A DNA stretch of 64,000 bases from Pseudofabraea citricarpa (GCA_029641185.1 JAPWGK010000014.1:372001-436000); one strand, 5' to 3'. Shown: positions 1-12,465, counted from the first letter of the stretch. Numbers and translations: made by a program. Notes: a model not told the origin generated them from the letters alone.

Positions 1-3000
1 GATAAGCGAGCATTTGAGCATGCTCCTTCTGTGCTTCCAGTAGCTCTGACTCGGTCCAGTTGGGATTGGCCTTAACACGAGCTATAGTGGGCTTGAATGT
101 GTTCAAGATGTTCATCGCCTCGTTTACGCGTCTATCATCCTTGAATATGGCACGGGTGATAGCCTGCCTGTCCACTTCTGCAGATCCATCAAAGGAACCA
201 GTAACCTCGGCATCACCGAGTGAAGCACAAACAGAATGCACGTCAATATTAGATTCATGCGAAGGGGCCTAAGAAACGTCAGATCTCTACAAATGCAAGG
301 TTGGATTTGTCTCACCAATAGTGTAGCATGAGTGTTCCGCGGCCGCTGTCCAGGGGTGAGTAATAAGTTGACATCTTCTCGGCCTACTAGAGCAAGTAGA
401 CTCTTGCTCCAGGTCGTTGGAGGTTCTTTCTGGCACTCGACTAATGCTTCTCGAAGCGGGGTGAGTATCGCTTCTGGTAAAGTTTCAAGGATGATTGATG
501 TAATCCCTGCAATAGATAGTCCTTCCACAAACTGTACAGGAGACCAGCCTTTCTGGACGGCAGCGAAGAATTTCACAAACAACAATGTCCTCGGGGTTAG
601 TCTCTCCCACTGTTTAAGCTCCCAGATACTCTTGCTTGAGGCCGAAGATCGTGTGGCCACTATTTCTGCCAGAGTTACAAAAGGTGCTAAGCTTCGAGTG
701 GTCAAACACGTCTGAATCCAATCGTAGATATCAGGATATCCAAACGGCTCAGGAATCGGAGTCTTAACAATTGGTCCTAGATATGATAAGCTATAGACCG
801 AATAAACATGCATCGTAAAACATACCTGGGTCATACTCAAGATCTAATAGAGAGGCATCTTCAATATCGTATGCCTCTTTCCAGTTTGTCCATCCCAGCC
901 ATTGGGAGATCTGTGCTAAGACGGGCAAAATGCTAACAACCCCAGTGCTAAACGAATCAACGACCATGGTATCGAGCTTCTCTTCTTCTCGGAGGAGGTG
1001 CAAAGCTACGAAGAAGTCGTTTATTGCTGCATTTCGATCATCCATGCTTCGATTCCCAGAGGCAGAGGTTGGTAGATATCCCAAAACGGCAGATTGGCCC
1101 AAGGTAGAACCCGCAAAGTCGCGAGAAAGTTTGACATGTTTTTGAATGAAAGAGTCTTTCCCACCTGGCGTTACATCAAAGATTGACAGATCTTCGGAAC
1201 CTTGCTTTTCCAGTGCTGCAGACCCTTCCTGGCTTAACCACTCCCAACCACCATTTCTTGCCCATGATGGTACTGGGTTGCCATTGTACGTCTCATGGGA
1301 CCGCATCTTCTCCCAATTCTCCATGTCCGTTTGCGCACCGCTGCTAGACCGAAGATGTCCACGAGCTTTCCGTGGTTTGGATTTACCTCGACTGTCGGAT
1401 TTCTTTACTTCTGATAGTCCCAGAGCGAGAGAGAAAACAATTATAACAAATGCTGACCATTCCATGTCAACTACATCGATTGATTCTAAGCGTAGCCATT
1501 GCATGACGTTCCACCAGCCTACTAAAATCCCTTCTCCACCTCGAGATCCAGGTAGCACAGCTCTACATGTATCAAGCATCTTGCGGACGTGGGGATTTCG
1601 AGGTTCCATGCGTATTTGAAGTTGATGTAGCTGGCCTTCATCATCAAGCAAATCCACAAGCCCTAGAGGTTTTGAGTTTTGTAGCCCACGCAGAGCATGT
1701 GGTCCATAAGTGAGGACTCTTTTGCGTCCCCCTTCTCGTTGAGCCTTAGGCATCGCAATATGTCCCAGACTTTGATGGTTGCTAACAGAGAAGACACTCG
1801 GTAGGGGAACTTTCATGAGGACACTCCAAGGAGCTTGCAGAGTCAATTCGCCAAAGCCGTCAGATGTCTCAGTAAGGACAAGTATCCTAGATAGATAACC
1901 ATCATCAAGTCTACAAGCATCAATCACCCCCTTTGCCCTAGTCACGTCACCCAAAGACACAACCGTAACTTGTTTTTCAGGCTTATCGCCCTTTCCTTCA
2001 TGTGAATCAGGTTGTGCCTTTTTATGACTCTTCGTATGAAGAGTAAGTACCAGGAGCCGTTTCTCATCTGAATCTAAGATGCACATAACTATTGTATTAT
2101 TCTGTTGCTCGTCTGCAGCAGATGAAGGCGCGGCAAGCGTAAATACTTTGCATTGATTCTTGGCAGGTATGTGTTGACTTGAAAATCGCACATTACTATG
2201 TTCAGCTGAGACACTGCCCACCTTCGTAAAAACTATTTCCTGCTTTAGAGCGTCGAATTGATCATCGTCTAAGCCCATAGTATGGAACCCTTCAAAATCT
2301 CCTCCAGCACGGAGTTCATCGAGAAGTTCATCAACAGGCGCGTCGAGAAAACTGCTAACGCTATGATTGAACTGATGAGATTGTGTAAAATGTGAGTGCC
2401 CGCCCGTGCTTAGACGTGCATGCTGACTGCTCATGGACTCCCCACGCCTGGGTCCATTGCCCTGTCCTGTAAGCTCTGTGAAAGCCGAACGCTCGTGGGA
2501 AGCAGACAAATCAGCTCTGGCTAGCATGGAGCTCACTCGTCGAGACTTTCTTCGAGGAACGGCAGCGCTCTCGTAATCAGGATCCAGCGTCGAGGCATAA
2601 TCTTCTTTCGCGTCATCTTCCCGCGATGAACCTTTCTTAGATCGTACAGGCTTCACATCACCACCGTAGCTTTCCCGGAACATTGCTTGGCCGGTTAACG
2701 CCGGTGTTGTGGCGCCTGTACCCGTTCCAGGAACAAATGAACTTCTCCGCCTCGACGTTGCACCGCTTGGAACACGATATTGATCCTTTGGTCCTGACTC
2801 TTGTCCAATGTATGAGAGTTTCCAAACAGTATAAATACTGGTCTCTCTATTCAAAGTCAAGGCTAACACCAAAGGTTGGTCCTTATCACGTTGAGAGAAT
2901 TCGTTGCGACGAGTTACGTGTAGAATCTCTTCTGCTGCATCTAAATGCTGAATCTTCACGGGCCTCCCTTTTGGTCCATGGCGGTCGGATTTCCCAGACT

Positions 3001-3742
3001 GCACTATCAGGCCAATCTCAGAAAGTGGATCCGTTAATGAGAACAAGCGTGGCCAATTTGAATCGTCCGCTAATACAGGCGGATCCCACAGGTCTTTCAA
3101 CGTAGAATTGTGCGGAAGATTCATCTGTTTCGGTGCACCAAGGTCTGCAATTGAGAATGTGGATTGTTGAGAGCTCGCAGCAGACCATGGCGGCGGTTGG
3201 GAGGAGACGAACGAATTTGGAGGCACTCGGGGAAACTTCAGTGAAGCTGCAACCAGATTATCGACTCGTAATTTACGCTGGAGAATAAGTCCATTGGGCG
3301 CGGCAGATGCACATTCGACCTCAAATGGCAGGTGTATAACATGACTTGTGCCAGAAAGGAAGTAGATATGAGCCTGTGTCTTCAGGAATACCACAATCGC
3401 CTTTGACTTCGTGTTGACATCTCCAGTATCAGCCAGCTCAGCCTTCCTTTTCTTCGGCGGCAGAGGTCCAAGACTTGGGAAAGATGTTATCAAAGCCTGA
3501 CTGACATCTTCCTTCTCCAGGTCAAACTTGTAGCTCTTGCGAAACACCCCACCTCTAGACCAAATCACACATCGCGGAGTGACCAGCAGTTCGTCGTCGT
3601 CGGTATGAGAGGTTGGATCGACATCGCAGTCATTGTGCCATGTGTAGGATTCGGAGGGAGGATCAGCTGGAAGAAGACGCTCTTGTATGGCGTACTGCAG
3701 TCCTGTAGGCTGGTGTAGGCCTAAGGAGGTGACCAGGGCCAT
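1..3742 (-). CDS. APC1: Anaphase-promoting complex subunit 1 (APC1/BimE-like), 3' end beyond window
   Basis: Large scaffold subunit of the APC/C ubiquitin ligase, which drives mitotic exit in the nucleus. Exon 1 runs from ATG at 3742 to 826, exon 2 from 776 to 316, exon 3 from 268 off the left edge. Introns are 825-777 (GTATG...CTAG) and 315-269 (GTGAG...TTAG). The N-terminal part carries the family's start region (short motifs RCVIWSRGG and YFLSGTSHVIHLPFE), followed by a long low-complexity, Ser/Arg-rich linker around residues 320-470 and the block GLVDLLDDEGQLHQLQIRMEP. Exon 2 continues with GPIVKTPIPEPFGYPDIYDW. The usual fungal protein is about 2000 residues, so roughly half is visible. 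Identification rests on recalled family motifs. The linker is rich in potential phosphorylation sites, as expected for a CDK-regulated subunit. The C-terminal PC repeats are not in the window. Confidence 0.88.
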
Positions 3743-4727
3743 TTCTCAAGGGGATCGCAGGTCGCATCGATTCAAAGACGCGTACATGAGTGGCAAGGAG
3801 TCTCTGGCGAGTGTATGAGCGTGAGCAAACACCTCTTTCGCAGGCAAGCTCAACCGCGTCGCGGAAGTCGCGATATCTCAGCCTTTCTCGCTTACTAAGC
3901 AGCCCAACCACAAGGCTGTCGAGGGTCCTTCTCGACTTCATTTGCTGAGCCAAAGCTTGACTGACAACAACTGCTCATCTATCACGTTCATCACACTGAT
4001 TGTTGTATATTTTATACCGTGGCTCTCGTGGATGATTCTCGAATTTGTTGTGGTTTTAACACACTACAAGTACACAGCATTGGTCGTGGGGTTTTTACGA
4101 TTCGCGATATTCGGTTTTGGTGTTATCATAGAGTCCCTTCAGGTATCTCTTCCCCGTTAAGACCTGCTAATTTTCTTCGAGGAATAGCCTATGTTTACGT
4201 AGAAAGTTTAAAAGAGCGTTGGAATGTCAGAAGGCGAAAAGATTTATTAGCCGACTCATGATTTTTACGACTTTCGACCTAATAGCAAATAGATCCTTTC
4301 AAAAGACGAAAAACCCATTTTCTACCCAGATCATGATATTGTCGCCTTAAATCCAGCCATTCTTTCCTTCAATTACGTACCTGTCTCGCTTAGCTGGTGA
4401 ACTCGCGAGATTATATTCTGGCAGTAATACACATTATAGTGGGAGACAAGGGCTATAGTGCACTATAAAACATTATCAAAAACCAATTGGATTTCTGTAT
4501 ATCAATTATTTCATATATTAGATCGCGCACATAAGTCCGTTAAGTGTAGACGTTGATGACACTTGTGAGCTAAATAGCTTGCCTGATTCGATTTAAGCGA
4601 TGCAAGATTTCACATTAGATTGAAAGGGTTTGAAATCTAGCTAAGCCTTCGAATATGCAGAGAGAAGTGGAAAACCCATCCCATGGGACAAAACCAGCTC
4701 TGAGGCACGCACATTCCTATTTTCTCA
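3743..4727. other. Intergenic region upstream of APC1
   Basis: It holds the APC1 promoter side (3743 to about 4250) and the 3' flank of the next minus-strand gene. Short open frames exist (for example 3942-4160 and 4019-4261), but they have no splice support or recognisable motif. The stretch 4260-4560 is AT-rich. I see no RNA gene or repeat. Confidence 0.5.
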
Positions 4728-5709
4728 TCAGGCCAATGCCAACGGCGACAAAAGTATCGGAGCAGAGCGCTTCTTTCCTCGCAACACAGCAGCGGATAAG
4801 TCTCTGCGCCACGAAATCCCATAATCTTGACACACCGCAAGCGTGTCAAACTCAACCGACCCAATGTTGAACTTGGATACTACTTGACGACCATCGCTGC
4901 CGTCGAACTCGTCATCGTTCGTAGACATATCGGCGACATCGTAACGGGTTGTGGTGGCCTCCATCTTGTTGTTCTTGATAGATAGACAGAACTCATACAT
5001 TGCGCTTGCGACTTGCTCGGCTACTACGGGTGGTTCGGTAGTACCGCAATTGTTCTGAGAACTGCTCCCGTCAAGCTTTGCAAGCTTGGCATTGAGGTAA
5101 CTAAAGCAGCCCAAAGTCAGTTGATTCTCATTTGGGATTATGCATTCATATAGGGCAGCGGGGTAAAACATTCCGCGAGAAATATCTTAAGAAGACTTGC
5201 CATCTGGGGACCACTTACTATCCGCCAACTGCGATAGGAACGGCCAACGCAAGCGATGCGACAGTTCCATCCAAGACAGCTTTGGCGTGTTCGTAGTTAT
5301 TGCTCGTGAAGTAGTCCGCTATTGCTTGAGCGCCAGAACTACACCAACCAGCGACATTGGTGTATCCCTGCATGGCGTAGTACGCAGTGGCATCTTTCAA
5401 GAGACCCGCACAGTCCGTGATATAGAGGCAGACATCTGCCCGCTCGTCCAAGTGGCGCACAGCGACGTCTTTGGTACCGGTGTAGTGGTAAGTCTGCGTG
5501 AAGGTCTCGTTGATCTGCTGGGTGATCACTTCGCCCTCGTAGCCTTCGACTAAGAGATGAACCACATTCCCGTTCGTCACGTCCGTGAATGAGGAGTGGA
5601 GGTTTGCGTGGCTTGAACTTCCAGCAGTTGACACTGGAAGATCGATGACACCGCCATATGATGTAGGCAGCCATAGCATAGAAACGAGAATACAGAAAGT
5701 GGTCTTCAT
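4728..5709 (-). CDS. Secreted protein of unknown function, six cysteines
   Basis: Two exons: 5709-5219 and 5100-4728. The intron 5218-5101 (GTAAGT...TTTAG) has a good branch site (CAACTGAC). The product is 287 residues. The start at 5709 was preferred over 5763 because it opens directly on a signal peptide (MKTTFCILVSMLWLPTSYG); the longer start adds an implausible leader. The mature part has six cysteines (VCLYITDC, AGWC, NNCGT, EFCLS, VCQDYG), which could form three disulfides. It also has a hydrophobic stretch near residues 155-165 (VASLALAVPIAVGG). I do not recognise the family. It is probably extracellular; the mid-protein hydrophobic stretch could be buried or membrane-associated. The last 25 residues after AAVLRG are basic then hydrophobic and could be read-through of an unrecognised intron. 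Function not assigned. Confidence 0.6.
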
Positions 5710-6965
5710 GTTGATTTTGAAGGAGCTGAATTGTGTAGTGTTTGTATTGCAAAAAAGCCACACTGGTCAGTATGATAAAGGACTTCGAAGGCAGAATACT
5801 AAGGAAGCTTCAAGGAGGTCTTATATAGACCCAGATAAAACCAGAAAGTCTTCTATCCCTAACACCTGCTCAGTTGGGAAGTAAGCAGATAGGGCCTAAA
5901 CTGCTTCCCCCGAAGGACCTAATGATTTATTGGCCTTCGTGACAGGCTCTGGCAAATTACTAGTTTTAGAAATAGTGCAGGCATTATACAGGGGGACGGA
6001 TAAATCTCAGCAGGTGGCACAGTTATGGTCGAGCTTGGAGAAAGTACCCGTTCCTCAGCATCTCCGGATCCTAGACCTGACTTGATATGAGAGTACAGAT
6101 CCATAGCGGTTTCCAGCCAAATTAAAAGAAAGCGTGCGTCTAAGTGAACACCTCTACTGAGTAGCAACTCGTCGTTTCCCGATAAAATGTATAGCAAAAT
6201 AATGAGCAATACAGATATAGACCAGAGGGTTTCGTGGTCCATAGAATTCAAGGGAATTTGCCGCAAAGCCCATGGAACATGCAGGCAAGAAAGGCAGGAG
6301 AATCGCCAGGAGACAATAATAGACATCTCCACATCACGCATACGAAAGATTCTGCGAAGCTATCTGACAACTCCGATCATGAGAACAGCACGAATGTCTG
6401 AATGGAGTCATCCACATGCTTGGCAACACTCATTTAGCACCATCGAACCTGGCCACATGTACAGCAAGACCCCAATAACGACCTCTAAGGGTGTGACCGA
6501 GTTTGCAGTGGACTGCTTTTGATGGCGACGGTACAGTAAGCTTTTGGGCGCTGCTGACAGAAAGCTTATACCAATATAAGCAATGGGACCCGCCTCGGCG
6601 AGATGCTGCAGGTCCGCCAATTATAATCCATTCGAAAGTCCGTTAGTCCAGAGGAGGTGAAGATGCTGCTTTGTGGGGCTGCGGTATTTGTAGGGGTCCC
6701 TTGGAGATAAGCTGCATTATCTTTTTTGACGGGTAAATACTTACTAAATGGGAGCCTAATACAACTACAACCCAGCCTCTTCCAGCCTCTTCCAACCGCT
6801 CAGGATCTAACCGAGAACTCCAACCTTCAATCAATTCAAATTTTGCAAACGAGAAATAAGTGCCGTACAAGACGACGATCACAATTCCGCTCTACGACCC
6901 TCAAAAGGCACAAAAACTCCTCAACTAAATCGACGAAAGAACCCAAAGTCTACAGCAAAACCAAA
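5710..6965. other. Intergenic region, no supported gene
   Basis: Contains the promoter of the secreted gene on the left. On the minus strand two hydrophobic open frames (6620-6408 and 6341-5919) could be fragments of a membrane protein, but I found no clean join and no family motif. The plus-strand frame 6187-6522 overlaps them and is not convincing. Confidence 0.4.
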
Positions 6966-7271
6966 ATGTCTCTATGGTACATACCAGGAACTTCGACGCC
7001 GACGCTGCTAGTAATATGGTGGTTCATGACAGTAGTGATGCCCCGAACCATCTTGACGATATTCGTCTCTGGGTTTATCGGCATGTTCACGTTGGAATAT
7101 CTCGGGAACACGCGGTCGCTGTCGTCTGGAATTCATCGCTTGGAAGCGGATGTAGAAAAGACTTTTCCAGATCGGGAGAAGAGGCTCGCGTGGTACAGGA
7201 GCAAAGCTACAGAATTAGAGATCGAGATTGAACAAGATGTCGTGGGAGCTAAAGTGGAGAGAAATCGATGA
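6966..7271 (+). CDS. Small membrane protein, hypothetical
   Basis: A 101-residue open frame starting at the ATG in context AAAATGTC, the last of several in-frame ATGs. The upstream part of the frame is basic and low complexity and reads like 5' UTR. The product has two hydrophobic segments (about residues 13-29 and 31-45; LLVIWWFMTVVMP, ILTIFVSGFIGMF). A charged, probably helical C-terminal half follows (EADVEKTFPDREKRLAWY, then ELEIEIEQ). This layout suits a small organellar or ER membrane protein with a cytosolic coiled segment, but I do not recognise the family. No intron is needed. A run of TTC triplets follows the stop at 7289-7306. Support is compositional only. Confidence 0.4.
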   Translation: MSLWYIPGTSTPTLLVIWWFMTVVMPRTILTIFVSGFIGMFTLEYLGNTRSLSSGIHRLEADVEKTFPDREKRLAWYRSKATELEIEIEQDVVGAKVERNR

Positions 7272-7985
7272 CGTAAGTTTGTGGATTCTTCTTCTTCTTC
7301 TTCTTTACTGTATTACTGTATAGCGATCTGCTGTATGCTTTACATTGCTGTATCCTTTCGCACGGTGATTTCCAGACGATAGGTTTCAAAGCCAACACTT
7401 TGGAGACCGGGATATTGTTAGGGTCTAATCATGAAAAAAGTCAACTGGTCCTGCACTTGAAACTGGACTTGAACATTTTACTTCTAGTGCTTAGCTAATG
7501 TTCACTGCTTAGATACATTCATAGCGGAGCTTCGTAAACAGAAGTTTATGCACTGCTTCTTGTTCAAAACGTTAACTTGCTTCGGTGTATTTGGAGTATC
7601 AGAAAATTGGCAAGAAAATGTATGGATTGGTACAAAGTTTGTCATCTTGAGCGCGTCAAGATTATTGCAAGTATCTAGGAAGCTCCTCTGCATACTGTCA
7701 GATTGCATAAGCTAGACTGCAAAATGATGGCAGAGGAAACGTCAGATGGTTCATGTGGATTTTTTGTAAAACGAGAGATCGAGAGCCTCGTGACGATAAA
7801 GATTTTGCGGTGGTTAAAAAACAGAGAGGAAAAGAAACATTTAAGAGGACAAGCGATGAAGTCGCATTCGGATCGAGTCCATAATATGTGCAAAGCTAGG
7901 CGAGGTGTTTCCTCAAATATATACACCGAAATTTGTCACCACCTATTTTTCTCCATTCACCCATCATCAACACATCCTGTTAAAC
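7272..7985. other. Intergenic region, 3' flank of arabinanase gene
   Basis: AT-rich DNA between the small membrane protein gene and the 3' end of the minus-strand GH43 gene. Open frames on both strands (7703-8104 plus, 7926-7675 minus) overlap the GH43 last exon or lack motifs. Nothing else seen. Confidence 0.45.
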
Positions 7986-9116
7986 TTACACTACCGGCCA
8001 GCCGTTGGACCAAGATAGCTTATTCCAACCGAATCGCTTCTGCCCATCAGCATAGCCGACGCTCGTATCCACATAGTGGTAGTAGAGAACCAATCCTTGG
8101 CTAGAATCGGTGAAGACACCCCTGAAAGTCGCAAGTCAGTCTGAAATTCAAACAATCACTGTAGTAGGAAACTTACTGTCCGCCAGGACCGTAGACTTTG
8201 TCGTGGCTTTCGAGAAGCGTGGAACCACCTCCAGCAGTGCATGCAACACCGTTCTTGTCAACCTACGAGCCCATTAGTCTTGATGAATAAATGTCTGGTG
8301 CAGGAAGACTTACGAAACTGCCAGTTGCGGAAGTCGATCGGCACATGACAATCTTGTACTCGGCTCCTGCAGCAGGTCGAGTGGAATCATAGCCGCAGCA
8401 GATGCCGTTGGACAACAAGAGGTAGTAGTAACCAGAATTGTAGAACATATATGCACCCTCCAGAGCATGTGATCCTACGGAGGTATACGCGATGTTATAA
8501 GAAGAAGCACCACCCTTCTGCGAAGGTCTCGACATTGGGACCTGGTATATATCGCCCCAGAATGATCCGAAGTTCAACAGGTAAGAACTGCCGACTTGGA
8601 TGAGGTTGGAATCGATCGCATTGTAGGCATTTCCCGTCGTAGACGTGACACCGATGGCGCCTTGATCGGTCCAGGATCCTGCTTCCATTGTGTTCGACGT
8701 AGCGAGGCCGATGGACGAAACTTGCGAGCCGAAAGACGAGACCGAATAGTACATGTAGTAGACATCACCGATCTTGTGGACATCTGGAGCCTGCAAGATT
8801 ATCAGCACAGTAACTGTCTTCAAACTCTTTGGTATGCACATACCCATAAGTCCTTGCCAGCGTTTCCAGTTACCGAGATCTTGGAGCCGCTTGGGAGGGC
8901 GTAGCCAAGACTTGTCCATGGACCAGACAATGACGTTGATTTCGTCACTTCAATACCGCTGCCAGTTGAGAAGCGGAAGTAGGCATTATCGGACGTTCTC
9001 TGGATGATGGAAGGGTCGTGCGACCAGCAAGATCCTGAGCAGGCACCTGGGTTTGCATAGGCCTGAACCAAAGCTCCACAGAGCAGTGGCACCAACGAGA
9101 GGGCTTTCAAGAGCAT
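7986..9116 (-). CDS. Arabinan endo-1,5-alpha-L-arabinosidase, GH43, secreted
   Basis: Cleaves alpha-1,5 bonds inside linear arabinan of pectin, outside the cell. Four exons: 9116-8844, 8790-8314, 8262-8177, 8121-7986, giving 323 residues, the usual size for a single-domain endo-arabinanase. Introns are 8843-8791, 8313-8263 and 8176-8122, all GT-AG. The signal peptide is [19 protein letters not shown]. The GH43 catalytic triad is visible: Asp in SHDPSII (base), Asp in AIDSNLI (pKa modulator) and Glu in ALEGAYMFY (acid). The C-terminus carries the typical [14 protein letters not shown] and LSWSNGWP motifs. It is transcribed away from another GH43 gene at 10664, which suggests shared control by arabinose/xylose regulators. 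GH43 membership and endo mode come from family motif knowledge. Confidence 0.93.
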
Positions 9117-10663
9117 GGCGGCGGGAAAATTGGGTTGCTGATAGAAACAAATGATCCAGAGGGCTGGTTTCCAACAGAGGAGGAGCTCATGGCTACATGA
9201 TATAGTAGTAGTACATACCAGGTAAGATTGCAGGCTCGTACAAAGGCGATTAACAGGTCAGATATATAGGGAGCACTTGCCAACGAGCAATTCCTCGAAT
9301 TAGAATCCACGCCAGCCACACTTTTGCCCCGTCTCTACCAAAAAGATGACGATCCGCGGTCGCCGGCAGTAGGTTTTGCTGGAGCCATGGCGGTTCCTGG
9401 AAAGACGACTAGTGTGTGCCGAACACACAACGAAGACCCCTTCATCTTCCTCTCCCGCTGTAAACAATATACTTGTTTCTCCGCCCTTCCGTCGCACCAA
9501 TCTCCAGCAGGTCCTGGAAAGTATCTAGACTGCAGTGCATGGCATGGCCCGCTGACTTAGACTTTTGTTTCAAGGTTCTCGCTTGGATGCAGGTGGCAGC
9601 CAGTGGCTCGCAAAAGAAAACAATGAGCTGGCAATATGAGAATTATGCTGAAGACTGAACGTAAATTACGAGAAGGTTCCTGAAAGCTAAAATCACAGCC
9701 GCGGTGCTTGACCGTTGAGAAGTCCTCCTCGGTATATCCTCAAGCACGGATTCCGATTGGAACGCATACAGACGAAGGATTCAGCGGCAGGGCTTATTTA
9801 ACCCTTTGGGAGCCCAGTGGCTTGATTGGTGGACACGAAGCCTCTGAAAAGTTCCGATTTAGTCAGACAAGACTTGATCTGATATGATGAGTCTGTTTGC
9901 ACAGCAGCTCGGGAGATGATATGGGCCACCAGCCTATGGAACCGACCGACCCTGGCCTGCGAGTGGAGAGAATTAAGCGACCTCGGTCACCCGCCACCAA
10001 CTCCAAGCCTTAATCCGGACGGCAGCTAATGGCTTTCGAGCCCAACCTTATTCCCACCCTCTCCGCTTCCCCTCACTCCTCACTCCTGCATTCCCCATAT
10101 CCGGCAATGCCAAATGATGCAGCTGCACTCTGCACTCTGCACTCTGCAAACCGACATCATCTGACAAACCAGATCCTGCCAGCATGGCTCGATTCGCGCG
10201 CATAGTGGAAAATCACAAGTAAGCTTAATGGCAAGCGACCACGCCGGCTCTTCATTGGAGCAAACTCTCAATTCCCGCTCGAGCGGCATCTTCCCTCCAG
10301 CACACGGCAGTGCAGGGGCGTCGAAAGCCAAAATACCCTCCGCGAGGAACAACAAGATTTCGTATATATTAAAGTGGGAAATATCCAAATGGGGTTTCCG
10401 CACGTGAAGGCTGAAGTGTGAAGCGCACAAATCAGGAGGGGTGGAGACAGGAAGTGTCGTACGGAGAAGAGATGAACTAATCCGGCACGCTGGAATCTGG
10501 AAGAAATACACATTCAGGGAAATGCAGGTCAGGCACCGTGTCTGCCAGGGCGAAAGGCAAAGGCCGAACGAGATAAAGTCCGTCGTATGTAAGTACCCTC
10601 TGGAACAGTTCTAGTAGGTCACCTTCTTGATCTCCCTCGTTTATCCCAAGGACCAGCGTCGCC
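9117..10663. promoter_or_regulatory. Shared upstream region of the divergent GH43 pair
   Basis: A 1.55 kb region between the two GH43 start codons. It has matches to the CreA carbon-repressor core SYGGRG (GTGGAG near 9969 and near 10441) and a TATA-like stretch TATATATTAAA near 10366. The last lies about 300 nt from the plus-strand ATG, so its use is uncertain. A 7-bp tandem repeat lies at 10123-10148. No convincing gene was found: open frames at 9324-9560 and 10080-10511 have no motif. Regulatory assignments are inferred from short consensus matches only. Confidence 0.4.
10123..10148. repeat. 7-bp tandem repeat (CTGCACT, about 3.7 copies)
   Basis: Perfect head-to-tail copies of CTGCACT within the intergenic region of the GH43 pair, about 520 nt before the plus-strand start codon. 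Confidence 0.9.
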
Positions 10664-11811
10664 ATGGCTAAGATTTATGTTTTCCTGCTGGCTCTCTTGA
10701 GCATCTTCCAATTTTCAAGTGCGGCCACTTACTCCAACCCACTTCGCAACCCGGAGGGTAGTGATCCCTTCATTGTCTATACCGGTGGATACTACTATCT
10801 TATGACAACGACCTGGACCGATGTGCAGATCACACGAGCCACGACTTTGAATGGCTTGAAGACCGGAACAAAGAAGACCGTATACAGCACGACGACTGCT
10901 TCTCGTTGCTGTAACGTCTGGGCTCCCGAAGTCCATTACTTTGATGGCAGGTGAGTCGCCATCATGAATTCATGTCAGAGAAGATCTCCAATACTAATTA
11001 ATCGCCTAGATGGTATATCTACTATACTGCCGGAACGAGTGCCAATCTCGATGGGCAGCGAGTTAACGTTCTGTCTGGTAAGTAACATCTCACAAAGTTC
11101 TGGAGAAATACTGACTGATAACCCCACAGGCGGTGCAACGCCATGGGATGCATTTACTCACAGCGGCGTACTCTACAACCAATGGGGAATCGACGCGACG
11201 GTTCTGCGCTTCACAACGGGCAACTATCTCGTCTTCTCATGCATGAGCAACAGCGAGCAATCTCTGTGCATCGCGCCTCTGAACACGCCAACTTCCATCG
11301 GCACGGTGGCAGTTCTCTCGCGGCCATCTCAATCCTGGGAGCGCGTTGGCGCTCCTGTGAACGAAGCTCCGGCGGCGCTATATCACGGCGGCAAGACCAT
11401 GCTGACGTACTCGGCCTCGTATTGCTGGACAGCTAGCTACCAGCTGGGACTGCTAACGTGGAACGGTGGTGATCCAATGCTATCTGCATCGTGGGTCAAG
11501 ACGGGACCTGTTTTCAGCTCGGCCAATGGAAATTACGGGACGGGTCATAACGGGTACGTTACCTCTCCCTCTTCTTTTTCCAGAGGTAAAATTGAGGGAT
11601 ACATGCTAATTCTGAGAATTGTAGATTCTTCACCAGTCCTGATGGGACGCAGATCTGGAATGTCTTCCATGCCGAGCCGAACTCGGCCGGAGCTTGCGAT
11701 GCGACGCGATACACCATGGCTGAGATCGTCAACTGGAACTCCGATGGCTCGCCTAACTTCGGCGTCGCTCACACGCTGGGAACGGTACTCAACGGTCCTT
11801 CTGGGGAGTAG
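10664..11811 (+). CDS. GH43 exo-acting alpha-L-arabinofuranosidase/arabinanase, secreted
   Basis: Predicted to release arabinose from arabinan or arabino-oligosaccharides outside the cell. Four exons: 10664-10950, 11010-11077, 11130-11553, 11625-11811, giving 321 residues. All introns are GT-AG (50-70 nt), the first with a CTAATT-like branch site. Signal peptide MAKIYVFLLALLSIFQFSSA. The catalytic triad is readable as Asp in GSDPFIV, Asp in GIDATVL and Glu in VNEAPAAL. The start SNPLRNPEGSDPF and the block CCNVWAPEVHYFDGRWYIYY resemble GH43 subfamily 26 exo-1,5-arabinofuranosidases; the subfamily is recalled, not computed. The neighbour at 7986-9116 is an endo-arabinanase in opposite orientation, so the two would make a complementary endo/exo pair. 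An alternative is a xylosidase/arabinofuranosidase of another GH43 subfamily. Confidence 0.88.
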
Positions 11812-12465
11812 ATGCAACCCTGCGTTTCTAGGTATTGGCAGAGAAAAAAAAGGTGGGACTGTGGTCCAGCAGTCAGTCGTTCGTAACTCTAAATGTACAT
11901 ATTCATACCCCAAAGAAAATACGCGCCACATAATCTTTCTCGGTGCCTATGGATCATGATGGAATTGTGGGAAAATAAACTACTCTTGTAGTGCGTGAAC
12001 ACGTGCAACCATCTCATGTCCTGCAGCTTCTATTTCCACCTACAATCATAGGGCTCGATCCAAATTCTTTGGAACTGGTGATCCGAAAGATAACCAACTT
12101 TCCTGTATTCGTTTCCAGCACCCCTCGTTAAAATTAGACTGACTACTCCTTGTCTATGTCTGTGCTATAAGCCACAACCACAGAAAGAGATAGGAGAGAT
12201 CAAAAAAAGATGATACGAATACTCTACTCTTATTCACATCATAGTCTATCCAATTCCGAAATCTCCAAACACCCGCATACCCAATCACAAACCCCATCTT
12301 TCCTCCCCCCCACCTAACAAAGATACACCAACTCCCAAGTCCTAGCCGACTCGACATCCGACAGCGCAGCGAGGTAAGCAGCATTCTCCGCCACAGCCTG
12401 CAACAGCAGGAGCGTAGCATAAAATGCAGAAATGTGCGAGGCGTTCGGTTCCTGAAGCAGGAAGC
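11812..12465. other. Intergenic region, 3' flank of GH43 gene
   Basis: Terminator side of the GH43 gene and DNA beyond the decayed minus-strand gene. A C-rich run lies at about 12304-12312. The minus-strand open frame 12420-12154 shows no motif. Nothing else is seen. Confidence 0.4.

Noticed and set aside
3663..3953. Small minus-strand ORF overlapping the APC1 start
   Set aside because: Out of frame with APC1, basic translation of promoter and early coding sequence, no motif.
5919..6620. Two hydrophobic minus-strand frames (6620-6408, 6341-5919) as a two-exon membrane protein
   Set aside because: No clean donor/acceptor pair keeps frame, and an overlapping plus-strand frame of similar length exists; not enough support.
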